Shown piece by piece: positions 59,201 through 64,000 of a DNA stretch of 64,000 nucleotides. Numbering within the stretch: the first letter of the stretch is position 1; each line of letters begins with the position of its first letter. The stretch is from contig NC_079216.1 of assembly GCF_029633865.1 (NCBI RefSeq), positions 18,541,315 through 18,605,314 on the forward strand, given 5' to 3'. The stretch comes from Lampris incognitus. Its lineage: Eukaryota > Chordata > Actinopteri > Lampriformes > Lampridae. The notes beneath the pieces were generated by a model, which saw nothing but the letters and a program-made list of their open reading frames with translations, was not told the DNA's origin and searched no databases. Made by a program: the position numbers and the translations under genes.

Positions 59201-62200
59201 ACGGCCTAGGGTTTAAGATGTAAATTTAGTGTTGGGGGGTGTCATTTTGTTTCCTTTGTTAAATGTGTCCCTTTGAGTGTGCAACTGTGATTAAGGGCTA
59301 TACAAATAAACTTGACTTGACTAGTGTTAAATAAAAGCTGACAATACAAATGTCACACAGTCTACTAGATTTAACAATAAACTCCATACCCGTCATCACT
59401 GCTGTACCGTCTGTCCCGAGTCCGCAGAGCCTGTCTACCGGGAGCTCCTTCTTCTGTAGTACAATCTTGATGGCAGCAACAATGCTGTCAGCTTTCCCTT
59501 CTTCCAGAGTTACCAGGTCAAGGAAATCCCAACCCAAAAGCTGAGCTAGACTTAACAGCTTGGGGTAGTTGGTGTGGTGAGCAATCTCATTCTTTACTAG
59601 CCAGTAAAGGCTCGATGATATCGGTAGGCTCAAAAGCCTGCATCACTGAGTAGCCTAGACCAAGGGCAAAGAAATAATTCATTATATGGGCCAAACATGG
59701 TTAATAGGTTGCAGAAATGAGCTAAACATTAAAAAAAAATTATATACCTGATGCAAGTGAGGACTGATTCCTTATACTATATTGATGAGGCTCTGAGGAG
59801 ATGTGGCGTTCCACATAATCCTTGCGGAATACAAGAGCCCCAGCTTCTATGAAAACCCGTTTTAAGGGGCCTTTCTTAAAAAAAAAAAAAGGAAAATAAA
59901 GAACGTGTTAATTCTTAGAAAAACAAGTTTTATTACAATTATGGCCTTGCAAATGCCATTTGTACCATGCTTTATGAGGTAGCGCCAATGCTTGAATTGT
60001 GGAATTTGCAATTTAAAACGTATGAGTTGTTTATTTTCTATGTAGCTACCAACGCAGCATAGTTGCTGCTTTCTTTCACAGAATTCAAAGCCATTACCAA
60101 AGTCAGAGAACAATTACACAGTAAGGAGAAAAGGAGTTATTTTACCTGTCCGTGCTTACAAAATATCCATGTCTGCCTCTTCCAACGGCGTAATACCAGA
60201 GAACGTCTCTCTCTGTGTTTCTCTGCAGAGCGTGTACGATTGTCAGTAGACCCTTCTATAGCAGAATGAACAGGTACAGGAGGGGTAGAGCGAGGGGAGA
60301 TTGTTCACTAGTTACTCGATCGGGGATGGCCTTCTCTTGGAGGAATAAAAAAATAACAATAAATGCTAAAACGGGTCGTCAAATATACTTTGGCAGCCGT
60401 TGGTATACCTGGGTGGCCCGCCCAAGTACAGTCTATGTGTGGGAAACACCGTATTAAGAGAAAAGCACTGCCATTTCATGTATACTGCTTATCATGTCAG
60501 GTGGGTGGGGTATATCGCATAAGTGACAAATTAGAATCCAGTATACAGTTAATTATCAGTGGATATGTCGACAATAAAAAACAAAAGCATGCTTTTCCAT
60601 GATTTGTCTTGGGGGAACTAAATGTGTCATTGTGTTTGGTAAACATTGCCTATGTGGAATGCAACATGAGGTAAAACTATCATTTACAAACAAACTTTAA
60701 CAGTTTTTTCTTTCTTTCTTGTGTGTTGCTTCAGGTTCTGCGGTTGCTAGAGGATGTGGAGCTACCGGAGCTGGTAATCCAGCTGGCCACACTGGCCATA
60801 ACCGAGGCTGTCAGCGATGTCAGGAGTCAGGTAAGCAATCGCCTGTAATTCTCCATCCAGAATGCCCAGGATTAAGAGACCAGCCTGTATTCATTGTCTA
60901 TGGAGAAGGTAAATGGTTATAAAAAGTCGACTATTCCGGGGCTTGCGGGTGACGTAGCGGTCTATTCCGTTGCCTACCAACATGGGGATCGACCTTTTGA
61001 ATCCCAGCTTTACCTATGTCTTGGTTGGCATCCCTACAGACATAATGGGCCGTGGCTGCGGGTGGGAAGCCGGATGTGGGTGTGTCCTGGTCACTGCACT
61101 AGCGCCTCCTCTGGTCACTCGGGGCGCCTGTTTGGGGGGGGGGATAGCGTGATCCTCCCACGCGCTACGTCCCCCTGGTGAAACTCTTCACCGTCAGGTG
61201 AAAGTAAGCGGCTATTGATTTCACATGTATCGGAGAAGACATGTGGTAGTCTGCAACCCTCCCCGGATCGGCAGAGGGGGTAGAGCAGCGACCGGGATGG
61301 CTCGGAAAAGTGGGGTAATTGGCAAAGTACAGTTGGTGAGAAAAATGGGGGAAAATCCAAAAAAAAAACAAAAAAAACAAAACCGACTATTCCTCCCCCT
61401 GGTAACACCTAATTGGTCAGCTGATGGCAGAGTTTGATTAGTAAGCTCCAATCAAAAGTCACCTCTCTCATACGTCTTCATTGTGTATACGACATGGGTT
61501 AATTCAGTTTAAGGTGCTTCACCGTCTTCACTACTCGGGGGACAAGCTTGCCAGAATCTTTCCCACCACAGACCCTAGCTGTCCGAGGTGCAGTCATAGT
61601 CCAGCCTCGGTGGGACACATGTTCTGGGCATGCCCCTCCCTCAACAGTTATTGGGGACAGATATTTAATGTATTCTCACATATCTGTTAACAGACCATAA
61701 ACCCCGATTTTCACACAGCCGTCTTTGGCATACCACCCCCTAACTGTAAGGTCACAACTTTGCAGGCAAATGCTCTAGCATTTGCCTCATTACTAGCACG
61801 CAGACTTATCCTATTTAACTGGAAGTCAAATAAAGCGCCATCATTTTTGCAGTGGTTGAGGGAGGTGCTGTCCTTTCTACCTTTAGAAAAGCTCCGATAT
61901 AAAATATGTAAAACCCGCAAAAACTTTACTTTGACCTGGAGTCCTTTCATAGACTTTATTGAAGGGTTTCCCTTTTATTGAATGTACTTTTTATTTACCT
62001 GGTTGTAACGAAAATACTTATAGATATATGTGTACAACTTTATATTTTCTTCAAAAATATGGTTATTATGTGGAATTGGAATAAGAAATCCCTGCGTAGT
62101 CCTTTTTTTTTTTTGAGCCTTGGGGGGGAGGGGGGATTCCTGCATGTTTATTTTTGTTGTTGTTGTTGTTGTTCGTGTGCTTTGTATACCTGTTCCAAAA

Positions 62201-63983
62201 AAACTTAAAAATTGAAAATAAAGTTTATAAAAAAAAAAGTCACCTCTCTGTGTTAACCCATAGAACCAATCAGGAAATAGATTACAAACTGTAAGATTAC
62301 AAAATTTTTCTAATTGAAGTCCAAATCTCACCAATAACCATCAGTGTCTGCACATGTTTGGGCTGTGACCTGGTGAGACTGACAACATTAAGAGCACAAG
62401 GACATGATGTGCAAACAACAGTGCAAAATAAAGTTACCAGTATTGGAGTATCTGCATACCTGATGCTATCAGAATATCTAGTTTGGAATATCTAGTAAGG
62501 GCTTTTTCTTCACAGGCTGTAGTGACTAAGCGAGTATGACCCGGAAGAAACTGAATTTATTAGTTTGAGAATGAATTGATAAATTAGACATACTCCTTAG
62601 ACTGCTGTGAATGTGCAATTTCTTTTCAAGGATATTCATGATCATTCATCTAGAGATGACAAACCACAATGTTTGTATAATTAGTCCCAGATAAGCTTTT
62701 TTTTTTAATTGTGCAACTTTTTAAAATCCCTATTTTATATACTTCTGTTGTTTCTCCTGTTTTTGATTAATATTTTCTGAATTTCAACTTTTTTATTTAT
62801 CATTTTGATTTAAAAGCACTTTGTAAGCTCTTTTAGAGAAATGCAGTCATAAATGAATTGACATAAATATTGCAGCACACTGTAAATCCAGCTTCTAGAT
62901 AAGTATCACTGTTAGGGAATTTACCATTATTAAGTAAAACTTTGGTGCTCTGTAGGCCGCCCTGTGGACACGCATCTTCAAACATCACCTAGAGTTGGGC
63001 CACAATAGCCAGGCCTACGAGGCCCTCACCCAGAACCCTGACTCCAGCAGGTGCACACGCGCACACATACACACACACACACAGAGAAAACAGCATGTAT
63101 ATGTACTGGAGTGTGGTATTTGACTCAATTAAATTTTGATCCATTATCGATCTTCATCATGTCTCAATAAACGCCATGGGGGAACAGCACGCAGCAATTT
63201 ATTCAGCTGTCCTCCACCTGCCTGTATTGGTTGGATACACATTTCTTTTACTGACCCATATCGACAAATGTGCACGGGGATAATAGGGCTACACTTAATA
63301 TTTTAAGTTTTAATCTGATGAACGTTAACTCGATGAGCTTATGAAACGTCATTTGGCCATATGACAATTTTACCCTGGTCCGTGGTGGTACTCTGTCAAA
63401 CCCTGCCTCTCCTGCCCTGCCCTGCCCCCCTCCAGGCAGCTGGACTGTCTGCGGCAGCTTGTTGTGGTTCTGTGTGAGCGCTCCCAACTGCAGGACCTGG
63501 TCCAGTTCTCCTATGTTAACCTGCACGATGAGGTAACTGGGTCAGCTGCCCGCCAGCCAGGCTACTTTTTTCTCACTTAATTTTATTGGTGTGTTGATTT
63601 GCAGAAATTTTCAGCAGGACAGAAACCGTTTTCCCATCCTATAATCTGTATGTGGTGGAAGTAATGAAAAATGGATGTGAAGCAAAAAAGCTTGTCAATC
63701 GAAAAATTCAGTGATATATTGTAAAGTGATTTTGACGAATCCTAAGATTGTTGGATTGACATATCAGGGGTGTATTAATCAGCAGACTTGTGGGGATAAA
63801 TTAATGAGCAGATAGAACAGTTTGTATTAACTTAAGTGGATCTTGTCCATCTTGGGCTGTTGTCCACTCATTGACAGGTGGTCAGTATCATAGAGTCTCG
63901 GGCCAGAGCTGTGGACCTGCTGTCACACAACTACTATGAGCTGCTCTACGCCTTCCATATCAACAGACACAATTACAGGAAAG
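20719..63983 (+). CDS. nup160: Nuclear pore protein Nup160, exons 1-25 (3' end beyond window)
   Basis: Twenty-five GT-AG exons join in frame to 1061 codons of a protein that is about 1,400 residues in vertebrates. Nup160 is a scaffold of the Y-shaped Nup107-160 complex, which lies on both faces of the nuclear pore. It sits in a short arm of the Y next to Nup85 and Nup96 and carries Nup37 in vertebrates, and the complex also works at kinetochores. The N-terminal half is a beta-propeller and the rest a helical stack. Recognition rests on many blocks shared with the remembered human protein: [144 protein letters not shown] and ESRARAVDL. Every junction keeps phase and no stop occurs. The intron burden is mostly transposons. 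Confidence 0.97.
20810..21313 (+). other. nup160 intron 1, no feature seen
   Basis: I see nothing recognisable apart from the splice sites. Confidence 0.5.
21314..21422 (+). CDS. nup160: nup160 exon 2
   Basis: Residues 31-66: [20 protein letters not shown] and [16 protein letters not shown] (last codon split). The donor is GTGAGT. Confidence 0.95.
21423..23452 (+). other. nup160 intron 2
   Basis: Apart from the dispersed repeat at 22445-22600, I see no element that I can name. Confidence 0.45.
22445..22600 (-). repeat. interspersed fish repeat, inverted copy of the 10115 family
   Basis: Reverse complement of the segment at 10115-10265, with 'aaaccatcctattgtat', 'acccggggaccaactcc' and 'ttaaccctaacatgcatg'. 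Confidence 0.6.
23453..23663 (+). CDS. nup160: nup160 exon 3
   Basis: Residues 67-137, a propeller segment with [25 protein letters not shown] and [18 protein letters not shown]. Ends in phase 0 at donor GTGAGT. Confidence 0.95.
23664..24834 (+). other. nup160 intron 3, first part
   Basis: Unique-looking sequence before the first SINE. No exon or named repeat seen. Confidence 0.4.
24835..25203 (+). mobile_element. tRNA-headed SINE, family 1, in nup160 intron 3
   Basis: The head 'cagtggttagcgcggtcgcc' and box-B-like GGGTTCAAGTCC are followed by the conserved CAGTCCAAAAACATGTAAGT block. A (GT)n tract at 25022-25077 has expanded inside it and a GATG-type tail ends it. Near-identical 'taaagtaaaa(t/c)t' sequence on both sides is an approximate target duplication. 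Confidence 0.8.
25022..25077. repeat. (GT)n microsatellite inside the SINE
   Basis: About 28 GT units at the position where the other SINE family 1 copies have a short GTGTGAG run. Confidence 0.95.
25731..26622. mobile_element. hAT-type MITE, 892 bp, with 8-bp target duplication
   Basis: TTGTTTAA flanks the element at 25723-25730 and 26623-26630. The ends are imperfect inverted repeats, TAAGGGTGGGTATC on the left and the complement of TAGGGGTGGGGGAATCG on the right. ATTCGATTTCGATTC-type subterminal repeats follow. An 8-bp duplication and G-rich ends suggest a non-autonomous hAT. No transposase frame was seen. Confidence 0.8.
27057..27482 (+). mobile_element. SINE family 2, copy 3, in nup160 intron 3
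   Basis: A full copy from GGGGCGTCCGTGTAGCGTAA to a short G-rich tail. CACAGAAA at 27049-27056 and 27483-27490 is the target duplication. Confidence 0.85.
29118..31073 (+). mobile_element. DNA transposon with BED-finger exon, nested in the LINE
   Basis: A 1956-bp element with ends CACGCATGAAAAAC and GTTTTCATGCCTG, which are imperfect inverted repeats. A perfect 5-bp duplication CTGAG (29113-29117 and 31074-31078) flanks it; removing the insert restores the LINE reading 'gcctgaggagtgg'. A 5-bp duplication with a BED-type finger fits the 5-bp group of hAT-like elements, which is inference. The interior is rich in AACGTTAGC motifs. Confidence 0.75.
30571..30791 (+). pseudogene. BED zinc-finger exon of a hAT-like transposase, truncated
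   Basis: After an acceptor-like TTTTTCCAG the frame reads [18 protein letters not shown], then [16 protein letters not shown] and IICQKDINY. The C-x2-C and preceding F-x2-I resemble the first half of a BED finger in KIAA1586/ZNF862-type transposase relatives. The second half (histidines) is missing, so the element cannot encode a full transposase. Confidence 0.5.
32845..33067 (+). CDS. nup160: nup160 exon 4
   Basis: Residues 138-211: [30 protein letters not shown] and [14 protein letters not shown]. The final G is shared with exon 5. Donor GTAGGG. Confidence 0.95.
33068..34118 (+). other. nup160 intron 4, no feature seen
   Basis: I recognise no repeat or exon in this kilobase. Confidence 0.45.
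34119..34309 (+). CDS. nup160: nup160 exon 5
   Basis: Residues 212-275: [29 protein letters not shown] and [17 protein letters not shown]. The donor GTTGGT is weak at +3/+4 but phase and family alignment require it. Confidence 0.93.
34310..35006 (+). other. nup160 intron 5, no feature seen
   Basis: AT-rich; nothing recognised. Confidence 0.45.
35007..35243 (+). CDS. nup160: nup160 exon 6
   Basis: Residues 276-354: [54 protein letters not shown] and HISSLFSTQ. Phase 0 at both ends. Confidence 0.95.
35244..35925 (+). other. nup160 intron 6, no feature seen
   Basis: Nothing recognised. Confidence 0.45.
35926..36023 (+). CDS. nup160: nup160 exon 7
   Basis: Residues 355-386: [20 protein letters not shown] and [11 protein letters not shown]. 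Last codon split. Donor GTGAGT. Confidence 0.95.
36370..36454 (+). CDS. nup160: nup160 exon 8
   Basis: Residues 387-415: [20 protein letters not shown] then HIGVDQDPR. Donor GTAAGA. Confidence 0.95.
37548..38237 (-). pseudogene. L2/CR1-group reverse transcriptase
   Basis: An open frame of 229 codons with [48 protein letters not shown] and the active-site box [10 protein letters not shown], then [12 protein letters not shown]. The usual LDLTAAFDTVDH catalytic aspartates read [12 protein letters not shown] here, so key residues are lost. The frame is broken before and after by frameshifts. Confidence 0.85.
38380..38788 (+). mobile_element. SINE family 3, tRNA-headed, with 10-bp target duplication
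   Basis: The head 'ccacggtggtgtagcggtct' has a box-B-like tract; the body has 'gaagcaacaataattggc' and 'ggtgtctccttcgagactgc'. An A-rich end follows ('gggagaaaaagggaaaaa'). CATCAGGGAC at 38370-38379 and 38789-38798 is the target duplication inside the L2-like LINE. Confidence 0.75.
39697..39800 (+). mobile_element. SINE family 1, 3' fragment
   Basis: 'gtccagggtgtctcctcgcc', 'cagtgactgctgggatagg' and a (GGAT)n tail match the 3' third of SINE family 1. Confidence 0.75.
40713..40829. mobile_element. short interspersed insertion with 13-bp target duplication
   Basis: A 117-bp insert lies between GATTCCTCAAATC at 40700-40712 and 40830-40842. It contains 'gagactgaagaggtgactta' and 'atccagatgaactgattcaa', which also occur around 55455-55645. 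Its class is not known to me. Confidence 0.7.
40944..41012 (+). CDS. nup160: nup160 exon 9
   Basis: Residues 416-438: [20 protein letters not shown] then ALQ. Phase 0 at both ends. Confidence 0.95.
41371..41454 (+). CDS. nup160: nup160 exon 10
   Basis: Residues 439-466: [17 protein letters not shown] then [11 protein letters not shown]. Confidence 0.95.
41536..41965 (+). mobile_element. SINE family 2, copy 4, with 15-bp target duplication
   Basis: A full-length copy ending in an A-rich tail ('ccaaaaaaaattaaa'). AAATGTCAAATTGGC is present at 41521-41535 and 41966-41980. Confidence 0.92.
42438..42608 (+). CDS. nup160: nup160 exon 11
   Basis: Residues 467-523: [39 protein letters not shown] and [12 protein letters not shown]. 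Start of the helical part. Donor GTAGAG. Confidence 0.95.
43040..43370 (+). repeat. dispersed repeat resembling a fish LINE 3' end
   Basis: 'gtccagtctggcctgggaac', 'accttgggatcccccaggat' and 'cttgctgccaccacgacctg' form a pattern I recognise from repeats common in fish, followed by a GATGAGAGAG tail. The exact family is not known to me. Confidence 0.55.
43860..43959 (+). CDS. nup160: nup160 exon 12
   Basis: Residues 524-556: [20 protein letters not shown] and [13 protein letters not shown]. The last base is shared with exon 13. Confidence 0.95.
44218..44381. repeat. hairpin 1: 57-nt inverted repeat, Penelope-like terminus
   Basis: Arms 44218-44274 and 44325-44381 are inverted copies with a handful of mismatches around a 50-nt loop. 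The 'gttgagcact' core and its surroundings resemble the end of the right Penelope copy near 50697-50730. Confidence 0.8.
44397..44436 (-). ncRNA. hammerhead ribozyme motif, - strand (intron 12)
   Basis: On the minus strand CAG is followed by CTGACGA (complement of 44427-44433), a three-pair stem II, GAAAC, AGGCTTGTA and CTG. Position 7 of the core is C instead of U, which the CUGANGA consensus allows. It shares the CAGCTG centre with the + strand motif, so the two cores lie back to back. Confidence 0.6.
44431..44470 (+). ncRNA. hammerhead ribozyme motif, + strand (intron 12)
   Basis: CTGATGA at 44434-44440 and GAAA at 44454-44457 form the core. Stem II has three pairs (442-444 with 450-452) next to a U-U mismatch. 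Stem III is 457-459 with 464-466 around loop GGCT, and the cleavage residue is A44467. Stem I pairs CAG 44431-44433 with CTG 44468-44470. All invariant core positions are present. The weak stem II lowers confidence in activity. Confidence 0.65.
44505..44595. repeat. compound (GT)n(AT)n(AC)n microsatellite
   Basis: A self-complementary repeat directly after the Penelope-like hairpin. A similar (TA)n(CA)n tract follows the right Penelope copy at 50750-50798. Confidence 0.95.
44860..45025 (+). CDS. nup160: nup160 exon 13
   Basis: Residues 557-611: [40 protein letters not shown] and [15 protein letters not shown]. Donor GTTAGT. Confidence 0.95.
45395..45480 (+). repeat. common fish repeat fragment
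   Basis: 'ataacctttattcatcccca' and 'aagggaaattcaggtg' are a pattern often found in fish dispersed repeats. Class unknown. Confidence 0.4.
45615..45668. repeat. (TA)n microsatellite
   Basis: About 27 TA units at the outer edge of the left Penelope arm. Confidence 0.95.
45704..45747 (-). ncRNA. decayed hammerhead ribozyme in the left Penelope arm
   Basis: On the minus strand the region aligns with the intact motif at 50606-50647. The core reads CTGAGG (two bases lost from CTGATGAG) and GAAAC has become AAAAC. Stem II (GTGCGAGACGCAC) and stem III (ACAGGCCTGT) remain. Catalysis is not expected. Confidence 0.6.
46078..47695 (+). mobile_element. complete Tc1-family DNA transposon (DD38E, Intruder-like)
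   Basis: A 1618-bp element flanked by TA on both sides. The ends are CACTACCGTTCAAAAGTTTA and its near-perfect complement. It carries one full-length transposase gene. It sits in the 3' UTR of the left Penelope copy. Confidence 0.93.
46490..47533 (+). CDS. Tc1-family transposase, intact, DD38E (347 aa)
   Basis: This cut-and-paste transposase acts at the TA-flanked inverted ends. The N-terminal paired-like DNA-binding domain has two helix-turn-helix units (residues about 5-55 and 65-115) joined by a GRPR-like SGRPR hook at 58-62. The catalytic residues are D154 (LWTDESKF), D244 ([11 protein letters not shown]) and E283 ([11 protein letters not shown]). Exactly 38 residues separate the second D and the E, where Sleeping Beauty and classical Tc1 have 34. 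That spacing defines the DD38E 'Intruder' group described in fish. There are no stops, and start and length fit the family (340-350 aa). The start ATG begins [14 protein letters not shown]. It could be active, but expression is unknown. Confidence 0.95.
   Translation: MARKRELSSETRQSILLLRNEGYSMREIAKKLKISDTGVYYSLQRTAQTGSNQSRKRSGRPRCTTEQEDKYIRVSSLRNRRLTGPQLASSLNSTRKTPVSTSTVKRRLRDSGLQGRVAKKKPYLRLTNKRKRLRWAKEHRHWTEEDWKKVLWTDESKFEVFGSQRRTFVRRRTNEKMLEECLTPSVKHGGGNVMVWGCFGAGKVGDLYRVKGILNKEGYHSILQRHAIPSGQRLIGANFILQQDNDPKHTSKLCKNYLEQKQAAGILSVMEWPAQSPDLNPIELLWEQLDRMVRKKCPSNQSNLWELLLEAWGAISPDYLNKLTARMPKVCNAVIAANGGFFDESKV
47741..48663 (-). pseudogene. Penelope-like RT end and GIY-YIG endonuclease, left copy
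   Basis: Reading from 48663 the pieces are [29 protein letters not shown] and then, after frame breaks, [23 protein letters not shown] and [12 protein letters not shown]. The endonuclease part follows: [30 protein letters not shown] and SRHIWSL. These are the RT C terminus and GIY-YIG domain of Penelope-like elements. A TGA follows NAMA (about 47990), where the right copy reads through. Confidence 0.82.
48655..48984 (+). pseudogene. Penelope GIY-YIG endonuclease fragment, right copy
   Basis: The frame reads [53 protein letters not shown] and ends at CRH before TGA. It lacks the N-terminal GIY half, so it cannot be functional. Confidence 0.8.
49077..50273. mobile_element. fold-back derivative of the DD38E Tc1 element
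   Basis: A 1197-bp insertion flanked by TA. Both termini are the 3' end of the Tc1 element. Arms 49077-49611 and 49739-50273 are each 535 nt and inverted, with a 127-nt loop. Each arm consists of the last 320 bases of the transposon joined to the 5' part of the transposase region (from about 46433 to 46648). The loop holds transposase codons up to about 46773 in reverse orientation. It has no complete transposase. Confidence 0.92.
50606..50647 (+). ncRNA. hammerhead ribozyme (type I), complete consensus core
   Basis: The core is CTGATGA 50610-50616 and GAAA 50630-50633. Stem I pairs GCAG 50606-50609 with CTGC 50644-50647. Stem II is 50617-50621 with 50625-50629 around loop AGA. Stem III is 50633-50635 with 50640-50642 around loop AGCC. 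The predicted cleavage is after A50643. An outer stem I CAT/ATG (50601-50603 with 50649-50651) lies beyond an internal loop, as in natural type I ribozymes. Hammerheads are known in Penelope-like terminal repeats, and this one lies on the coding strand of the right Penelope copy. It would self-cleave the element transcript. Confidence 0.85.
50750..50798. repeat. (TA)n(CA)n microsatellite
   Basis: Directly follows the end of the right Penelope copy. Confidence 0.92.
51322..51455 (+). CDS. nup160: nup160 exon 14
   Basis: Residues 612-656: [37 protein letters not shown] and VLLTP. Confidence 0.95.
52005..52215 (+). repeat. dispersed fish repeat fragment in nup160 intron 14
   Basis: 'aagtcagatttatttgtata', 'taaattgcgatttaggcctt' and 'ggaagagcaacagagaaggg' fit a common fish repeat. 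Class unknown to me. Confidence 0.5.
52633..52793 (+). CDS. nup160: nup160 exon 15
   Basis: Residues 657-710: [40 protein letters not shown] and [14 protein letters not shown]. Confidence 0.95.
53068..53204 (+). CDS. nup160: nup160 exon 16
   Basis: Residues 711-755: [40 protein letters not shown] and IPMDT. Confidence 0.95.
53214..53266. repeat. (CA)n microsatellite
   Basis: About 26 CA units ten bases after the exon 16 donor. Confidence 0.95.
53905..54102 (+). mobile_element. SINE family 1, 3' half
   Basis: CTCCCACAGTCCAAAGACAT through 'tgactgcagggaaaggctcc' to a GGAT tail, without the tRNA-like head. Confidence 0.75.
54140..54210 (+). CDS. nup160: nup160 exon 17
   Basis: Residues 756-779: [20 protein letters not shown] then TNRS. 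Confidence 0.94.
54460..54622 (+). CDS. nup160: nup160 exon 18
   Basis: Residues 780-833: [47 protein letters not shown]. The donor GTATTC is non-consensus at +5. It was chosen because it alone gives the phase that joins to WPNNPGF in exon 19. Confidence 0.9.
54623..55147 (+). other. nup160 intron 18, no feature seen
   Basis: Nothing recognised. Confidence 0.45.
55148..55217 (+). CDS. nup160: nup160 exon 19
   Basis: Residues 834-857: [20 protein letters not shown] then QLQ. Confidence 0.95.
55455..55645. repeat. inverted pair of the short repeat seen at 40713-40829
   Basis: The left part (about 55460-55535) is the complement of the 'gtccagatgaactgattcaa' type sequence. The right part (about 55590-55645) is its direct copy. 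A small 'cttataaac.ataca.gtttataag' palindrome lies between them. Confidence 0.65.
55827..55925 (+). CDS. nup160: nup160 exon 20
   Basis: Residues 858-890: [20 protein letters not shown] then [13 protein letters not shown]. Confidence 0.95.
56066..56504 (+). mobile_element. SINE family 2, copy 5, with 14-bp target duplication
   Basis: AAAAATATACATTT at 56052-56065 and 56505-56518 flanks a full copy ending in a G-rich then AAT tail. Confidence 0.92.
56778..56897 (+). CDS. nup160: nup160 exon 21
   Basis: Residues 891-930: [20 protein letters not shown] then [12 protein letters not shown]. Confidence 0.95.
58002..59872 (-). pseudogene. hAT-like transposase, ZNF862/KIAA1586-type, broken
   Basis: Blocks in order on the minus strand: [20 protein letters not shown] (near 59850) with a donor-like [43 protein letters not shown] (59633-59380), then [18 protein letters not shown] and APFRDHLQ (59191-59070). 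After a nested MITE come [39 protein letters not shown] and [29 protein letters not shown] and [11 protein letters not shown] are typical hAT catalytic-domain blocks in these host-like families. Frame changes and the MITE break it. Confidence 0.72.
58855..59059. mobile_element. 205-bp MITE nested in the hAT transposase
   Basis: The ends CAGCGGTGGCTAACCATGTG and the complement of CAGGCGTGGCTAACCATGTG are inverted repeats, and more inverted similarity lies inside ('ggttttcattccgac'). The target duplication is TTGTAGAT (58847-58854) and CTGTAGAT (59060-59067), 7 of 8 bases. It splits the transposase codons between HLQ and ELHLFF. Confidence 0.85.
60735..60830 (+). CDS. nup160: nup160 exon 22
   Basis: Residues 931-962: [20 protein letters not shown] then [12 protein letters not shown]. 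Confidence 0.95.
60938..61383 (+). mobile_element. SINE family 2, copy 6, with 10-bp target duplication
   Basis: CGACTATTCC at 60928-60937 and 61384-61393 flanks a full copy that ends in an A-rich tail. Confidence 0.9.
61469..62234 (+). mobile_element. 5'-truncated L1/Tx1-type LINE with poly(A)
   Basis: AAAAGTCACCTCTCT at 61454-61468 and 62235-62249 is the target duplication. The coding end is followed by a 3' UTR with a (TTG)n tract, an AATAAA signal near 62217 and a poly(A) tail. Confidence 0.85.
61481..61980 (+). pseudogene. L1/Tx1 LINE ORF2 C terminus
   Basis: [40 protein letters not shown] (a C-x2-C-x-H-type motif), then after TAA (61687-61689) the same frame resumes with [19 protein letters not shown] and [14 protein letters not shown] before TGA-like end. 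These are the last about 165 residues of a fish L1/Tx1 ORF2 with one nonsense codon. Confidence 0.8.
62250..62955 (+). other. nup160 intron 22, last part, no feature seen
   Basis: AT-rich; nothing recognised. Confidence 0.45.
62956..63050 (+). CDS. nup160: nup160 exon 23
   Basis: Residues 963-993: [20 protein letters not shown] then [14 protein letters not shown]-rich run begins right after the donor GTGCAC. Confidence 0.95.
63436..63532 (+). CDS. nup160: nup160 exon 24
   Basis: Residues 994-1026: [20 protein letters not shown] then [13 protein letters not shown]. Confidence 0.96.
63878..63983 (+). CDS. nup160: nup160 exon 25 (last in window)
   Basis: Residues 1027-1061: [35 protein letters not shown]. 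Donor GTGAAC at 63984; the final base is shared with an exon beyond the window. Confidence 0.95.
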
Positions 63984-64000
63984 GTGAACTATGACGCAGC

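Larger units (their letters stand above)
57098..60451 (-). mobile_element. hAT-like DNA transposon, decayed, in nup160 intron 21
   Basis: The ends CAGTGTTTCCCACA (57098-57111) and the complement of CGGTGTTTCCCACA (60451-60438) differ at one base. The interior codes for a ZNF862/KIAA1586-type hAT transposase on the minus strand in several exon-like blocks. A clean 8-bp target duplication is not visible (AACTATTA against TATTAAGA). Confidence 0.8.

Noticed and set aside
1..64000. CRISPR arrays, operons or other prokaryotic systems
   Set aside because: No regularly spaced direct repeats and no bacterial gene structure; the window is an intron-rich vertebrate locus.

Overview
This window is eukaryotic and almost certainly teleost fish. 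It holds one large intron-rich vertebrate gene, a second partial gene, and a dense load of fish-type transposable elements: Ty3/gypsy, Ty1/copia, RTE, L2-like and L1/Tx1 LINEs, Penelope, Tc1, hAT and tRNA-headed SINEs. Gene calls rest on reading the sequence and on remembered protein families; no database search was run.

Layout. 0.5-1.9 kb (- strand): two exons of a PARP-like (ADP-ribosyltransferase fold) gene. 2.2-6.5 kb: an LTR fragment, then a decayed Ty1/copia element. 7.0-10.3 kb: SINE copies and unexplained sequence. 10.5-15.3 kb (- strand): a complete Ty3/gypsy retrotransposon with one open 1344-codon gag-pol frame, two 193-bp LTRs that look identical, and a 5-bp target duplication. 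16.1-19.5 kb: a full-length RTE-type LINE inserted into a SINE. 20.7 kb to the window end (+ strand): NUP160, the large scaffold nucleoporin of the Y-complex. Twenty-five consecutive coding exons join in phase to give 1061 codons. The remaining C-terminal part lies beyond the window.

The NUP160 introns are where the mobile DNA sits. Intron 3 holds a SINE, a hAT-type MITE, another SINE and a truncated RTE LINE that is itself split by a BED-finger DNA transposon. Intron 8 holds an L2-like LINE with a SINE inside it. Intron 12 holds a Penelope-like terminal hairpin. Intron 13 holds a 5-kb palindrome of two head-to-head Penelope copies, with a Tc1-family element at the same site in each arm. Intron 21 holds a hAT element with a nested MITE. 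Intron 22 holds a SINE and an L1/Tx1 3' end.

The most interesting signals are hammerhead ribozyme motifs in the Penelope-related DNA. One (50606-50647) matches the consensus core at every position. In intron 12 a hairpin carries two overlapping hammerhead cores back to back, one on each strand. Other points of note are an intact DD38E Tc1-family transposase, a 1.2-kb fold-back derivative of the same transposon with 535-nt arms, and a long (about 430 bp) tRNA-headed SINE family whose six copies all lie on the + strand.
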